Below are positions 9,392-17,965 of a stretch of 64,000 bases of DNA, piece by piece. This stretch comes from Alkalibacillus almallahensis (GTDB lineage Bacteria; Bacillota; Bacilli; Bacillales; Alkalibacillaceae): the NCBI RefSeq assembly GCF_011761495.1, contig NZ_JAASRU010000008.1, forward strand, positions 1-64,000, in the 5' to 3' direction. The position numbers were made by a program, and so were the translations under genes. Positions within the stretch are counted from its first letter, which is position 1, and each line of letters opens with the position of its first letter. Below the pieces are notes generated by a model. The model searched no databases. It saw only the letters and a program-made list of their open reading frames with translations, and was not told where the DNA came from.

Positions 9392-10221
9392 TTGCCCCCA
9401 TACACCCCTTTTAATACCTCATCTTTTATTTGGAAGGTGTGTTGTTCAGTTGGAAAGAACTTATTTTTAACATCTTCAACATAATGACTAATAGCAGTCG
9501 TTCCATCTTTATTAAAATTAGCGTAGCTTTGAACGAATTTGGGTAATCGTGATACACCGTATTCTAGTAAGTCATGATAAACAAGCACTTGCCCGTCACA
9601 CTCAACGCCTGCACCTATTCCTATTGTTGGTATAGACAATTCTTCTGTTAGTTTTGCAGCCAGTCTAGCGGGTACACATTCTAAGACTACAGCAATAGCC
9701 CCTGCTTCTTCTAATGCTTTAGCATCTTCAACAAGTTGTTTGGCTTCCGCCTCAGTACGTCCTTGCACTCGGTAACCACCCAAGACGTTGACATTTTGGG
9801 GTGTTAAACCAACATGGCCAACAATAGGAATTCCAGCCTTCGTGATTCGTTCAACTGTTGGTGCCACATCCGCTCCACCTTCAATTTTTAACGCATCAGG
9901 CTCAATTGATTGAAATAATTCTTTAGCGTTCATGATTGCATCCCGTTCTGACACATTAAACGACATAAAAGGCATGTCGACCACTGTATAGGTATCAGGA
10001 GCTCCTCTTTTTACAGCTTTCCCATGATGAATCATATCCTCAATGGTCACTTTAATTGTAGAAGAATAACCTAATACAACCATACCTAAGGAATCGCCGA
10101 CTAAAATAATATCTGAATGAGCTGATTCACACATTTGAGCTGAAGGGTAATCATATGCTGTTACCATTGCAATTGGTTCCTGGTTATCGACTTTATCTAC
10201 TAACATGCGTTTGATCGTCAT
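9388..10221 (-). CDS. panB: 3-methyl-2-oxobutanoate hydroxymethyltransferase
   Basis: Transfers a hydroxymethyl group from methylene-tetrahydrofolate to ketoisovalerate to form ketopantoate. Conserved blocks are AMVTAYDYPSAQ (about 18-29), LVGDSLGMVVLGYSST (ligand-binding Asp), VGHVGLTPQ and the catalytic-region ECVP. The decamer-forming TIM-barrel length of 277 aa is normal. I use the ATG at 10221, just after AGGAGGCGATTTG, rather than the TTG one codon earlier. First of the panBCD set, 21 bp after birA. Confidence 0.97.
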   Translation of the reverse strand: MTIKRMLVDKVDNQEPIAMVTAYDYPSAQMCESAHSDIILVGDSLGMVVLGYSSTIKVTIEDMIHHGKAVKRGAPDTYTVVDMPFMSFNVSERDAIMNAKELFQSIEPDALKIEGGADVAPTVERITKAGIPIVGHVGLTPQNVNVLGGYRVQGRTEAEAKQLVEDAKALEEAGAIAVVLECVPARLAAKLTEELSIPTIGIGAGVECDGQVLVYHDLLEYGVSRLPKFVQSYANFNKDGTTAISHYVEDVKNKFFPTEQHTFQIKDEVLKGVYGGK

Positions 10222-10242
10222 CAAATCGCCTCCTAATAAGGT

Positions 10243-11220
10243 TTATGAGCGCCACAGAATTTCTGCTGAATACAATATATGATGTTCACCTAATACGTCT
10301 TCAACAATTAAAGCTCCATCATCATTCAAGCTAATTAGCTTCCCAGACCATTCAGTATTCGTTCGAATGATTAACCATTCACCAATTCTATACCCTAGTT
10401 GTTCCCAGTCTTCCTTAATCGATTGAAAACCATGAGCTAGGAAGTGATCATATTCTCTTTCAAAACTTGAGGCCAGTTCTCTGAAGAGAGTATTTAAATC
10501 AACAGTTTCATTTAAAAATTGCTTAAGTGAAGTCGCTGTAGGTTGAACTGATGGATGAAAGTCTTCGCTTGTATGATTAACATTAATCCCTGTTCCTAAG
10601 ATAATATAATCAATTTCATCTTGTTCGGCTTGCATTTCTGTTAAGATTCCGGCTAACTTTTGGTTACCAATATATAAATCATTCGGCCATTTAATCTCAA
10701 CAGGTATGGACCATTTCTTGAGCGCTTTAGCATAAGCTACAGCTGCAACTAATGTTAATTGAGTCGCGGCTTTAGGTGTCAATTCCGTAGGGCGCAAGAC
10801 AACACTAAACCATAAACCTAGACCAGCAGGTGAATCCCAATATCGTTTCAAGCGACCTTTACCAGCTGTTTGTTCACCAGCAATCACTACTGTCCCATGC
10901 TCACATCCTTCTCGAGCAAGATCATGAGCATGATATTGTGTTGATGTTACGGATGGTAAGTAATTAATCTCATTGCCATACCAAGTCGTATCTAGGCCCC
11001 ATCTTAACGATGCTTCAGACATTTCATTGGGAACACTGACAATTCTGTACCCTCGATTGGTAACAGCTTCAATTTGATAGCCAGCTTTCTTCAGCTCGTT
11101 CATATGCTTCCAAATAGCTGAGCGTGATATATCAAGCTGTCTAGACAGCTCTTGACCTGATATATAATCACCTGTTTGATTATAAAGTAGTTCAATTAGT
11201 CTTTTTCTTGTTCCTTCCAT
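10243..11220 (-). CDS. birA: Bifunctional biotin-protein ligase and biotin operon repressor
   Basis: Attaches biotin to carboxylase carrier domains and, with biotinyl-5'-AMP, represses biotin genes. The N-terminal winged HTH (about 1-65, GQELSRQLDISRSAIWKHM) shows it is the regulatory type. The ligase domain has GKGRLKRYWDSP in place of the more usual GRGR loop, and KWPNDLYIGNQKLAGIL with the catalytic lysine region. At 325 aa it matches B. subtilis BirA. Its start overlaps the end of cca by 25 bp. Confidence 0.95.
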   Translation of the reverse strand: MEGTRKRLIELLYNQTGDYISGQELSRQLDISRSAIWKHMNELKKAGYQIEAVTNRGYRIVSVPNEMSEASLRWGLDTTWYGNEINYLPSVTSTQYHAHDLAREGCEHGTVVIAGEQTAGKGRLKRYWDSPAGLGLWFSVVLRPTELTPKAATQLTLVAAVAYAKALKKWSIPVEIKWPNDLYIGNQKLAGILTEMQAEQDEIDYIILGTGINVNHTSEDFHPSVQPTATSLKQFLNETVDLNTLFRELASSFEREYDHFLAHGFQSIKEDWEQLGYRIGEWLIIRTNTEWSGKLISLNDDGALIVEDVLGEHHILYSAEILWRS

Positions 11221-12401
11221 TGTTTCACCTGTCTCTCAATTGCCTCGTATTGATTTGATAGTTCTCCACTCAAAATCATTCCTTCAATTAATTGTAAATA
11301 ATCACCAATCCACGGACCCTTTCGTTTATCTGGTCGTAAATTCAATAATTGATTGCCCTCTATAGCTATATCTTTTCTTGAATGAATGGGCAATTGACTG
11401 TACATAGATTCAAAATCCTCTAATGCCCCTTCATAAAAGTCGAATTGTTGAAGTAACTGTATGAATTGCGGAAATCGACTCCGTCCTAATTGATATAATA
11501 ACTGATTCGTCAGGCCGTTTGTTTGGTAGCTCTTAAAGGCTTCAATAAGCTCATTTGCTTCGCGCTTCTGCTGATTGGAACAACGGTAAGCTTTCACCCA
11601 ATCTGATAACGTCCAAGAATCTGATAGTAAAGATGACAAAGCTAATACAACTTCATGATGTTCAATTGAAGATTCGACATGATCACTTAAACGCTGAATA
11701 ACGTTATGATCTTCTTTTAATAATGGTAACGATTCAACCATATTCGTCTCGAGCAAAATCTCTAAACCTTGTTTTACATTTTTGCCAGCAAATAATTTAA
11801 ACCATTCTACTTGAATGCGTTCAGCTGCAATATTTTGAAGTAAATGGTGCTGCGATTTAATAGCTTGTTTGACTGCTTCAGTCACCGTAAAATTTAATTG
11901 ACTACAAAATCGAACCGCCCGCATCATCCGAAGTGCATCTTCACTAAAACGCTCCTCTGCATGACCCACTGTGTTGATCAATTGATTATGTAAGTCAACT
12001 TGTCCATGGTAAGGATCAATGAGTTGTTCTGATGGATGCATAGCGATCGCATTAATTGTAAAATCTCGACGTGCTAAATCTTCAACTAAACTCCGAACAA
12101 ATGTCACGGCTTCAGGTCTACGAAAATCCGAGTAGTCACTTTCAACTCGATAAGTTGTCACTTCATATCCATCATTTCCATGCAATACTAAAACTGTTCC
12201 ATGTTCAACCCCTACAGGCACCGTTTTTTCGAATAAGGACATGGTTTCAGTTGGTGTCGCATTCGTGGCAATATCAATATCACCAATCGGTTCACCTAAT
12301 AAATAGTCGCGTACAGCTCCACCGACAAAATAAGCCTCATAACCGTGCTTTTCAAATGTATCAATAATGGGCTTGGCATTAATAAACGCTTGAGTAATCA
12401 T
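11196..12401 (-). CDS. cca: CCA-adding tRNA nucleotidyltransferase
   Basis: Adds or repairs the 3' CCA end of tRNAs without a template. Class II nucleotidyltransferase features: GGAVRDYLLG (27-36), the metal-binding DID in GDIDIATNAT, the RRPE-type segment FRRPEAVTFV and ARRDFTINAIAM. The C-terminal body and tail helices complete 401 aa, the usual Bacillus size. The start codon follows AAGGA that forms part of the bshA stop region. It is inside the mazG-panD operon between bshA and birA. Confidence 0.95.
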   Translation of the reverse strand: MITQAFINAKPIIDTFEKHGYEAYFVGGAVRDYLLGEPIGDIDIATNATPTETMSLFEKTVPVGVEHGTVLVLHGNDGYEVTTYRVESDYSDFRRPEAVTFVRSLVEDLARRDFTINAIAMHPSEQLIDPYHGQVDLHNQLINTVGHAEERFSEDALRMMRAVRFCSQLNFTVTEAVKQAIKSQHHLLQNIAAERIQVEWFKLFAGKNVKQGLEILLETNMVESLPLLKEDHNVIQRLSDHVESSIEHHEVVLALSSLLSDSWTLSDWVKAYRCSNQQKREANELIEAFKSYQTNGLTNQLLYQLGRSRFPQFIQLLQQFDFYEGALEDFESMYSQLPIHSRKDIAIEGNQLLNLRPDKRKGPWIGDYLQLIEGMILSGELSNQYEAIERQVKQWKEQEKD

Positions 12402-12407
12402 ATCATG

Positions 12408-13538
12408 TCATTCCTTATTTAAAACGTGATCATAAAGTTCTTCATACTGTTTAACGATATGTTTTGTTTGAAAATGGTTTTCTACTGTTTGTTGGGCATG
12501 TATAGATTGCGCTTCCCATAAAGCGTCATTTTGTAGTAGTGCTATGGCATTGGTCGCCACGCATTCTAGGTCACCTAATTGACAGAGATAGCCATTCTTG
12601 CCGTCTTCTATGACTTCAGGAATACCACCAATATCCGTTCCAATACAAGGAACACCTTGACTCATAGCTTCAAGCAGCACTAAACCAAAACTTTCTTTTT
12701 CGGATAACAGTATTTTCAAATCACTAACTTTAATTAAATCTTGGATATTATCTTGTCGACCGAGAAAAATAACATCTTGATCTAAGTTATAATCAACGAC
12801 CTTTTGACGAACTCGACTATATTCAGGACCATCACCAACTAATAATAGCTTAGATGGCACTTGTTCTCTTATATGATAATAGGCTTCAATGACTTGTTCT
12901 ACTCGCTTGACTTTTCGAAAGTTAGAAATATGAATGATGACTTTTTCATGTTCTGGAATATTTAATTCTTCTTTAAGATTGTCATTTGTTTGAGACAAGC
13001 GATCTCCTAGGTCTATAAAATTATGAATAACTTGTATATTGGCTTTCGTTTGAAAAGCTTCTTCTGTCTGTTGCTTCAAACTATTAGAAACAGCTGTTAC
13101 TGCATCAGACTGTTCAATTGCAAAACGAATCATATTCTGCAAGCTATCATCAATTCCTAATACCGTAATATCTGTTCCATGTAATGTGGTCACAATCTTC
13201 ACGTCACGCGTCATCATCTGTTTAGCAAATAGTGCACAGATCGCATGAGGTACAGCATAATGAGCATGAATGATATCTAATTCTTCACGATCAGCTACTT
13301 CAGCTATTTTGTTGGCTAATGATAGATCATAAGGTGGATGCTTAAACACTGGATAATTAGCTACTTCTACTTCATGAAAATAGATATTTGGATATAACCG
13401 TTTCAAGCGAAATGGCATCGTCGTCGATATAAAATGAACTTCATAACCTTGTTCAGCCAAATAAATTCCCAATTCTGTAGCGACAACACCAGAACCACCA
13501 ATCGTTGGGTAACAGACAATACCGATACGCCTAGTCAT
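12408..13538 (-). CDS. bshA: N-acetyl-alpha-D-glucosaminyl L-malate synthase
   Basis: GT4-fold glycosyltransferase that performs the first step of bacillithiol synthesis, joining GlcNAc from UDP-GlcNAc to L-malate. Signature parts are the N-terminal [28 protein letters not shown], the nucleotide-binding LLVGDGPE and the [16 protein letters not shown] block. 376 aa is typical. It overlaps mgsA by 8 bp. The deacetylase bshB1, which lies between mgsA and bshA in B. subtilis, is absent here. The bacillithiol disulfide reductase ypdA is present at 42.4 kb. Confidence 0.95.
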   Translation of the reverse strand: MTRRIGIVCYPTIGGSGVVATELGIYLAEQGYEVHFISTTMPFRLKRLYPNIYFHEVEVANYPVFKHPPYDLSLANKIAEVADREELDIIHAHYAVPHAICALFAKQMMTRDVKIVTTLHGTDITVLGIDDSLQNMIRFAIEQSDAVTAVSNSLKQQTEEAFQTKANIQVIHNFIDLGDRLSQTNDNLKEELNIPEHEKVIIHISNFRKVKRVEQVIEAYYHIREQVPSKLLLVGDGPEYSRVRQKVVDYNLDQDVIFLGRQDNIQDLIKVSDLKILLSEKESFGLVLLEAMSQGVPCIGTDIGGIPEVIEDGKNGYLCQLGDLECVATNAIALLQNDALWEAQSIHAQQTVENHFQTKHIVKQYEELYDHVLNKE

Positions 13539-13947
13539 GGTATTCCCCTACCGAATCTTGAAGCGTACGCCAGTCTAACCATCCATTTGATAAGCCTCTA
13601 ACAATAATTTCTGCTGTTGCTGCGTTTGTTGCAACTGGGATTTGATACACATCGCACAAACGTAATAAAGCTGTTACATCGGGTTCATGTGGTTGAGCTG
13701 TTAAAGGATCGCGGAAGAAGATAATTAAATCTAAATCGTTGGTTGCAATCTTTGCCCCAATTTGCTGATCGCCACCTAATGGACCTGATTGCAAACGATA
13801 AACATCTAGACCCACTTCATCAATGATTCGTTGCCCTGTTGTTCCTGTAGCAAACAAAGAATGCTCTTTAAAAATAGGTTCATATGCCGTAACAAAGTTT
13901 AATAAGTTTTGTTTTTTCTTATCATGCGCTATTAGAGCGATATTCAA
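13531..13947 (-). CDS. mgsA: Methylglyoxal synthase
   Basis: Converts dihydroxyacetone phosphate to methylglyoxal, a glycolytic bypass under phosphate stress. Short MGS-fold protein with [10 protein letters not shown] at the start, the phosphate-binding TGTTGQRI, the catalytic-region [15 protein letters not shown] and [12 protein letters not shown]. 138 aa is normal. The start is a TTG with GAGG upstream. It lies between dapB and bshA; bacillithiol helps to detoxify methylglyoxal, so the linkage makes metabolic sense. Confidence 0.96.
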   Translation of the reverse strand: MNIALIAHDKKKQNLLNFVTAYEPIFKEHSLFATGTTGQRIIDEVGLDVYRLQSGPLGGDQQIGAKIATNDLDLIIFFRDPLTAQPHEPDVTALLRLCDVYQIPVATNAATAEIIVRGLSNGWLDWRTLQDSVGEYHD

Positions 13948-13960
13948 TCTTCCTCACCCT

Positions 13961-14764
13961 CTATTCCATTAAATTTTCTAAACCATAAACATACTCATCT
14001 TGCTCAATGACTTGTTCAACTGCAAAATGGACGCCACTCATAAATGAATAACGGTCAGTAGAAGAGTGTGTGACTTTAAGAGTCTGTCCAGCTTGACCAA
14101 ATGTAACTTCTTGTTCAGCCACATATCCTGGTAAGCGAACACTGTGAATCTTAAATCCATCATAATCAGCACCACGTGCACCTGACATCGTTTCTTTTTC
14201 GTCTGGGTGACCTTGTGTTTGTGATTCTCGTGCTTCTTCAATCATTTGAGCCGTTTTAACGGCTGTACCAGATGGGGCGTCTAATTTTTGATCATGGTGT
14301 TTTTCAATGATTTCAACATTAGGAAAATATTTTGCAGCCATTTGTGAAAATCGCATCATTAATACAGCGCCCATTGCGAAATTAGGTGCAATCACAACAC
14401 CTGTTTGGTAATCTTGGCTTAACTGTTTAATTTCATTTAATTGTTCGGTTGTAAAACCTGATGTACCTACCACAGGACGCACACGATGTAATAAAGCTAA
14501 CCGTGTATGTTCATATCCTACTTCTGGATTGGTTAAGTCAATTAATACATCAGCATTCACCTCATCAAACGCTTGATTAGCATCTGTATAAATCGGAGCA
14601 TCTAAATTAGGCAGTCCGTCAATATCGTTAATATTCATGCCGTCATGTTTTCGGTCAAGACAGGCAACTAATTGAAAATGATCTGTTCTTTCTACTAATT
14701 TCAATGCTTCACTTCCCATTTTTCCGCGTGGTCCAGCTAACATAAGATTGATTGTATTAGTCAT
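13961..14764 (-). CDS. dapB: 4-hydroxy-tetrahydrodipicolinate reductase
   Basis: NAD(P)H-dependent step of the diaminopimelate/lysine pathway; the product also leads to spore dipicolinate. The Rossmann motif GPRGKMGSEA (about 11-20) and the catalytic EKHHDQKLDAPSGTA are intact. Length 267 aa is as in B. subtilis. GGAGAA just before the ATG overlaps the mazG stop. lysA, the last enzyme of the pathway, starts the right end of this window. Confidence 0.97.
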   Translation of the reverse strand: MTNTINLMLAGPRGKMGSEALKLVERTDHFQLVACLDRKHDGMNINDIDGLPNLDAPIYTDANQAFDEVNADVLIDLTNPEVGYEHTRLALLHRVRPVVGTSGFTTEQLNEIKQLSQDYQTGVVIAPNFAMGAVLMMRFSQMAAKYFPNVEIIEKHHDQKLDAPSGTAVKTAQMIEEARESQTQGHPDEKETMSGARGADYDGFKIHSVRLPGYVAEQEVTFGQAGQTLKVTHSSTDRYSFMSGVHFAVEQVIEQDEYVYGLENLME

Positions 14765-14767
14765 GAT

Positions 14768-15100
14768 TTATTCTCCTTTTTTTGTCCAACGATTTTGGTC
14801 ACGTGTTTCGATTTTTGACATACTTTGTTCAAATGCGTCATTTATATCAATGTCTAGCGAATTAGCAAACGTCATGATGACAAATAGAAGGTCTCCCAAC
14901 TCTTCCTCTAATGCTTTTTCAGCCTCAGAAGATTTTTTTGGTTTTTCTCCATAAACATGATTGACTTCTCGTGATAATTCACCGAGTTCCTCTGTCAGTC
15001 TTGCCATCATGGTAAGTGGCGAAAAATACCCTTCTTCAAATTGGCTAATAAACTTATGTACTCTAGCTTGCATCTCTTGTGTTGTATTTGAATGACTCAT
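14768..15100 (-). CDS. ypjD: MazG-family nucleotide pyrophosphohydrolase
   Basis: Small all-alpha NTP pyrophosphohydrolase of the MazG/iMazG type, position equivalent to B. subtilis ypjD. The metal-binding signature is EELGELSREVNH followed by EEELGDLLFVIMTFAN. The frame opens at a GTG (15109), but the SD AGAAGGTG fits the ATG at 15100 better, giving 110 aa. It is the promoter-proximal gene of the operon ending with panD. The substrate is unknown; house-cleaning of non-canonical nucleotides is likely from the family. Confidence 0.88.
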   Translation of the reverse strand: MSHSNTTQEMQARVHKFISQFEEGYFSPLTMMARLTEELGELSREVNHVYGEKPKKSSEAEKALEEELGDLLFVIMTFANSLDIDINDAFEQSMSKIETRDQNRWTKKGE

Positions 15101-15125
15101 TTTTAGCACACACCTTCTTTATAAT

Positions 15126-15145
15126 CTAACATAATGTTAGCTAAC
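15126..15145. promoter_or_regulatory. Overlapping palindromes, candidate operator
   Basis: A perfect 15-bp palindrome CTAACATAATGTTAG (15126-15140) overlaps a second palindrome GTTAGCTAAC (15136-15145), giving three alternating CTAAC/GTTAG half-sites. It covers the -10 element and start point of the predicted mazG promoter. It may bind a dimeric repressor; the protein is unknown. Confidence 0.5.
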
Positions 15146-15162
15146 AATTCATGTTTTGACAA
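15134..15162 (-). promoter_or_regulatory. Predicted sigma-A promoter of the mazG-panD operon
   Basis: Minus strand TTGTCA (15157-15162), 17-bp spacer, TAACAT (15134-15139). The start point near 15127 leaves room for the mazG ribosome-binding site. The alternative TTGTTA/TATAAA pair further down would start transcription inside that site. Confidence 0.5.
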
Positions 15163-15203
15163 ATGATTTATACCAATTTTCAGACTGAGTACCGTTTATA
15201 GAA

Positions 15204-15232
15204 TTGTTTATTTGTAGAAAATTAACTATAAT
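15204..15232 (+). promoter_or_regulatory. Predicted sigma-A promoter of ypjC
   Basis: TTGTTT (15204-15209), 17-bp spacer, consensus TATAAT (15227-15232). Transcription would start near 15239, upstream of the AGGGGG ribosome-binding site. Divergent from the mazG promoter. Confidence 0.75.
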
Positions 15233-15274
15233 GAATGCGTGTCAAATTTTAAAGGCATAGAGGGGGTTATAATT

Positions 15275-16138
15275 GTGCAAGGAGTTAAATTGAAAAATAT
15301 ACTGTTTATCTTAGTTGGTTCGGCGATATTCTCCTTTGGGATCGTTAATTTTAATATGCAGAACAATTTAACTGAGGGTGGATTCACTGGGATCACATTA
15401 TTATTATATTTTCTATTCTCATGGGACCCAGGAGTCATGAATATTGTATTAAATATCCCCGTATTTCTAATCGGTTTAAGATTGTTAGGACGTCAAACCT
15501 TTATTTATACAGTGATTGGAACTTTCGCTGTGTCTATATATTTATGGATCTTTCAAGCTTATCCTGCATTTGCATTACAAGAAGATATGACTTTGGCTGC
15601 GTTATTTGCGGGTACCTTTATCGGAGTCGGTTTAGGCATCATCTTTCGTTTCGGTGGAACTACTGGTGGAGTCGATATTATTGCTCGATTGGTTAATCGA
15701 TACATAGGTTGGAGTATGGGACGAACGATGTTTTTATTTGATGCAATTGTTATTATCTCTTCTGTTATTTTTTATTTAGATGAAGTTGAGGGTATGTACA
15801 CATTAGTAGCAGTATTTGTAGGAGCTAGAATTATCGACTTTATTCAAGAAGGAGCCTATGCTGCACGAGGTGCTACTATTATTACTAATCACAGTGACCA
15901 ACTTGCACAAGAAATCACAACTAAAATGGACCGCGGTGTCACCTTACTACATGCAACAGGTTACTATTCTAATGAGCAGAGGCTCGTATTGTATTGTGTT
16001 GTAGGAAGAAATGAAATCGTTAAATTAAAATCCATTGCCCAAGAAGTTGACCCTCACGCCTTTGTTTCCATTTCCTCAGTTCATGATGTGCATGGCGAAG
16101 GGTTTACATTAGATGAAAATAAAAAACCAATTGATTAA
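15275..16138 (+). CDS. ypjC: YitT family membrane protein (YpjC)
   Basis: Integral membrane protein of unknown function with five to six N-terminal membrane segments and a C-terminal cytoplasmic DUF2179 domain (from about residue 205, with TKMDRGVTLLHATGYYS). A GTG at 15239 is in frame, but it coincides with the predicted transcription start. The GTG at 15275 has AGAGGGGG nine bases ahead, so the 287-residue form is preferred, close to the 290 of B. subtilis YpjC. It is one of only three plus-strand genes and is transcribed divergently from mazG-dapB. Confidence 0.88.
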   Translation: MQGVKLKNILFILVGSAIFSFGIVNFNMQNNLTEGGFTGITLLLYFLFSWDPGVMNIVLNIPVFLIGLRLLGRQTFIYTVIGTFAVSIYLWIFQAYPAFALQEDMTLAALFAGTFIGVGLGIIFRFGGTTGGVDIIARLVNRYIGWSMGRTMFLFDAIVIISSVIFYLDEVEGMYTLVAVFVGARIIDFIQEGAYAARGATIITNHSDQLAQEITTKMDRGVTLLHATGYYSNEQRLVLYCVVGRNEIVKLKSIAQEVDPHAFVSISSVHDVHGEGFTLDENKKPID

Positions 16139-16185
16139 AAAAATCCTCCGAACGTTTAAAACCATTAATCGTTCGGAGGATTTTT
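16138..16185. terminator. Bidirectional terminator between ypjC and the 76-aa gene
   Basis: Stem of at least 14 bp (arms about 16141-16154 and 16170-16185) with A and T tracts on both sides. It ends ypjC on the plus strand and the convergent gene at 16165-16395 on the minus strand; the last codons of the latter lie inside the stem. Confidence 0.85.
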
Positions 16186-16395
16186 ATATTCTGTCTTTTG
16201 CGTGTTGGTAGTTCCATATAGATTGAGTTGATTTTTATTTTGATTTGACTGGTATAACCTTGCACCAACATATAATAAAGTCAATAATACAATGCATGTA
16301 ATAACCACAATCATCTGAATTAATTCTTGCGTCGATACCATCAATGAGCTAAATGTAGAATACCAGTTATACATCATCCATTCATAAATGACCAT
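16165..16395 (-). CDS. Small single-pass membrane protein, possible YpjB remnant
   Basis: Unrecognised 76-residue protein. It has one strong membrane segment (about residues 28-46, MIVVITCIVLLTLLYVGA) and a short polar tail. AAGGGG precedes the ATG at a usable spacing. It follows ypjA at the place where B. subtilis has the larger sporulation protein ypjB, whose C-terminal end also has one membrane span; this could be a drastically shortened descendant, but I cannot show homology by eye. The stop codon lies in the loop of the bidirectional terminator. Confidence 0.6.
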   Translation of the reverse strand: MVIYEWMMYNWYSTFSSLMVSTQELIQMIVVITCIVLLTLLYVGARLYQSNQNKNQLNLYGTTNTQKTEYKNPPND

Positions 16396-16431
16396 AATCT
16401 GACGTTCCCCTTTTAATCAGTTAATTTATAT

Positions 16432-17013
16432 TTATGTCAGATTAGGGGTCTGTGTTCGTTTGATACAAAGTAAATATACAAGTGTAATCGATAATATACT
16501 TAACCAAAAGGTGAAGTATCCAATATGTTGCTCATATTCAGTCAGTGTAGAATACATCGGCATTTGACCATAAACATAATCAATGATGTCATTATGTAAC
16601 GTCCATATAGCAGCAACCATTAAGTGACGCCACTCTATCTTGTAAAAAGGTGCAAATAATAGCGCTTGAATAGCCATAGCGCCGTGTGAAACGATGAGCA
16701 TCAGAGACATGATCCCAACTTCTTGACCATTAAAATAGGTTAGAATATTCATGATCACGGCCCATACACCATACTTAAATAACGTGACCATCGCTAAAGC
16801 TTCTATATAGCTAAAGTGACGACCAATTAAAAATCCAGCTAAAACAATAACGAAAAATAATGAAGCTGTCGGACTATCAGGAACAAAAGGGATAAAGACC
16901 GTTGATGTAATCTCTAATTGTGGTTCATACCAAATATAACCATAAATTGTTCCGAAAAAGTTAACGATCAATAAAAATAATAGCAATCTTCGGTCTAAGA
17001 GCAAATATTTCAT
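16432..17013 (-). CDS. ypjA: DUF1405 membrane protein (YpjA)
   Basis: Polytopic membrane protein (about six segments) of unknown function. Characteristic are WYEPQLEITSTVFIPFVPDSP after the first membrane helix and HNDIIDYVYGQMP near the end. Length 193 aa matches the family. SD ATAGGAG precedes the ATG. The gene follows qcrC after a terminator, the same order as in B. subtilis, so a link to respiratory membrane functions has been guessed but not shown. Confidence 0.9.
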   Translation of the reverse strand: MKYLLLDRRLLLFLLIVNFFGTIYGYIWYEPQLEITSTVFIPFVPDSPTASLFFVIVLAGFLIGRHFSYIEALAMVTLFKYGVWAVIMNILTYFNGQEVGIMSLMLIVSHGAMAIQALLFAPFYKIEWRHLMVAAIWTLHNDIIDYVYGQMPMYSTLTEYEQHIGYFTFWLSILSITLVYLLCIKRTQTPNLT

Positions 17014-17041
17014 AAAGTGACTCCTATCTAAGTAAACTATG

Positions 17042-17078
17042 AAAAATAAAGAGCTGACTTTATGTTAAGTCAGCTCTT
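17042..17078 (-). terminator. Terminator after qcrC
   Basis: Minus-strand stem of 12 bp (arms 17067-17078 and 17049-17060) followed by TATTTTT. It lies 7 bp past the qcrC stop codon and separates qcrABC from ypjA. Confidence 0.88.
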
Positions 17079-17084
17079 GTAACA

Positions 17085-17936
17085 TTACGATTCTGAATCA
17101 CTATTTTCGCCTTCACTACTTCCTTCGCCGCTACCTTCTCCATTGCCTTCACCTTCTCCACCTGATGATGGTCGGTTATCAACAATGAAATTCGCAAGCT
17201 TTTCAAGTTCTTCATCAGAACCTTCAAATTGATTAGCCGGCATATCTCCTATACCATTACGGGCTATATCTTTAACAGCATCGACGTTCATTTGTGATTC
17301 TAGTAAGGATGGTCCCATTCCTGCATTACCACCCATATTTTCACCGTGACAACTCATACAATTATTAGAGTATGCTTCATAACCAGGATGTTCTGTATCG
17401 ACTTCATGCTCAGTAGCATTGGCAATTGAATATTGCTCACGCTGCTCCCAGTCAACAGCTGTTACTGATACGTATGTGAGCCAAACAGTTGCAATAACAC
17501 CCATTAACATCATGCCATTAGCGATTGGTCGCTGAGACGGGCGTCGGCCAGGACCACGGTCTAAAAATGGCGCTAATAATAGGGCACCAAATGCTAGGCC
17601 TGGAATACCAACTGTACCAATTACAACATAATTAGCTGATGCAAATTCAAACTTTAATAATTCATATAAGAATAAGAAATACCAGTCAGGAAGTGGAATA
17701 TAAGCTGAATTGTTTGGGTCAGCTTGTTGTTCCAAAGGTGATGGTGCAACAGCCACTAGACATAGAAAGCCGATTAAGAAAACCGCACCAACAAGCCATT
17801 CTTTTAACAAGAAGTTCGGCCAGAACGCTTCCGTACGACCAGGATATTCAGAATAATCTTTAGGGATCGTATTACGTTGACTTTTGTCTTGGACACGTGA
17901 GTCCCCGACAAACTTCATTCCTTTACCTTTATGCAC
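17085..17936 (-). CDS. qcrC: Menaquinol:cytochrome c reductase, cytochrome b/c subunit
   Basis: Subunit IV-like membrane part of cytochrome b fused to a c-type cytochrome. Three membrane segments occupy about 45-165 (with PLPDWYFLFLYELLKFEF). The heme-binding CMSCH is near residue 188 with an axial Met in GDMPANQF. The last 30 residues are a Gly/Ser/Glu-rich acidic tail, longer than I would expect and probably exposed outside. GTG start with AAGGAGG. Heme attachment needs the ResB/ResC system encoded at 53.4-56.3 kb. Confidence 0.95.
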   Translation of the reverse strand: MHKGKGMKFVGDSRVQDKSQRNTIPKDYSEYPGRTEAFWPNFLLKEWLVGAVFLIGFLCLVAVAPSPLEQQADPNNSAYIPLPDWYFLFLYELLKFEFASANYVVIGTVGIPGLAFGALLLAPFLDRGPGRRPSQRPIANGMMLMGVIATVWLTYVSVTAVDWEQREQYSIANATEHEVDTEHPGYEAYSNNCMSCHGENMGGNAGMGPSLLESQMNVDAVKDIARNGIGDMPANQFEGSDEELEKLANFIVDNRPSSGGEGEGNGEGSGEGSSEGENSDSES

Positions 17937-17965
17937 AGTTTTCCCTCCTTTTCAGACGTTTTAGC

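Noticed and set aside
15118-15147. Second possible mazG promoter (TTGTTA with TATAAA, 18-bp spacer)
   Set aside because: Transcription would start inside the mazG ribosome-binding site; the TTGTCA/TAACAT pair further upstream is better placed.
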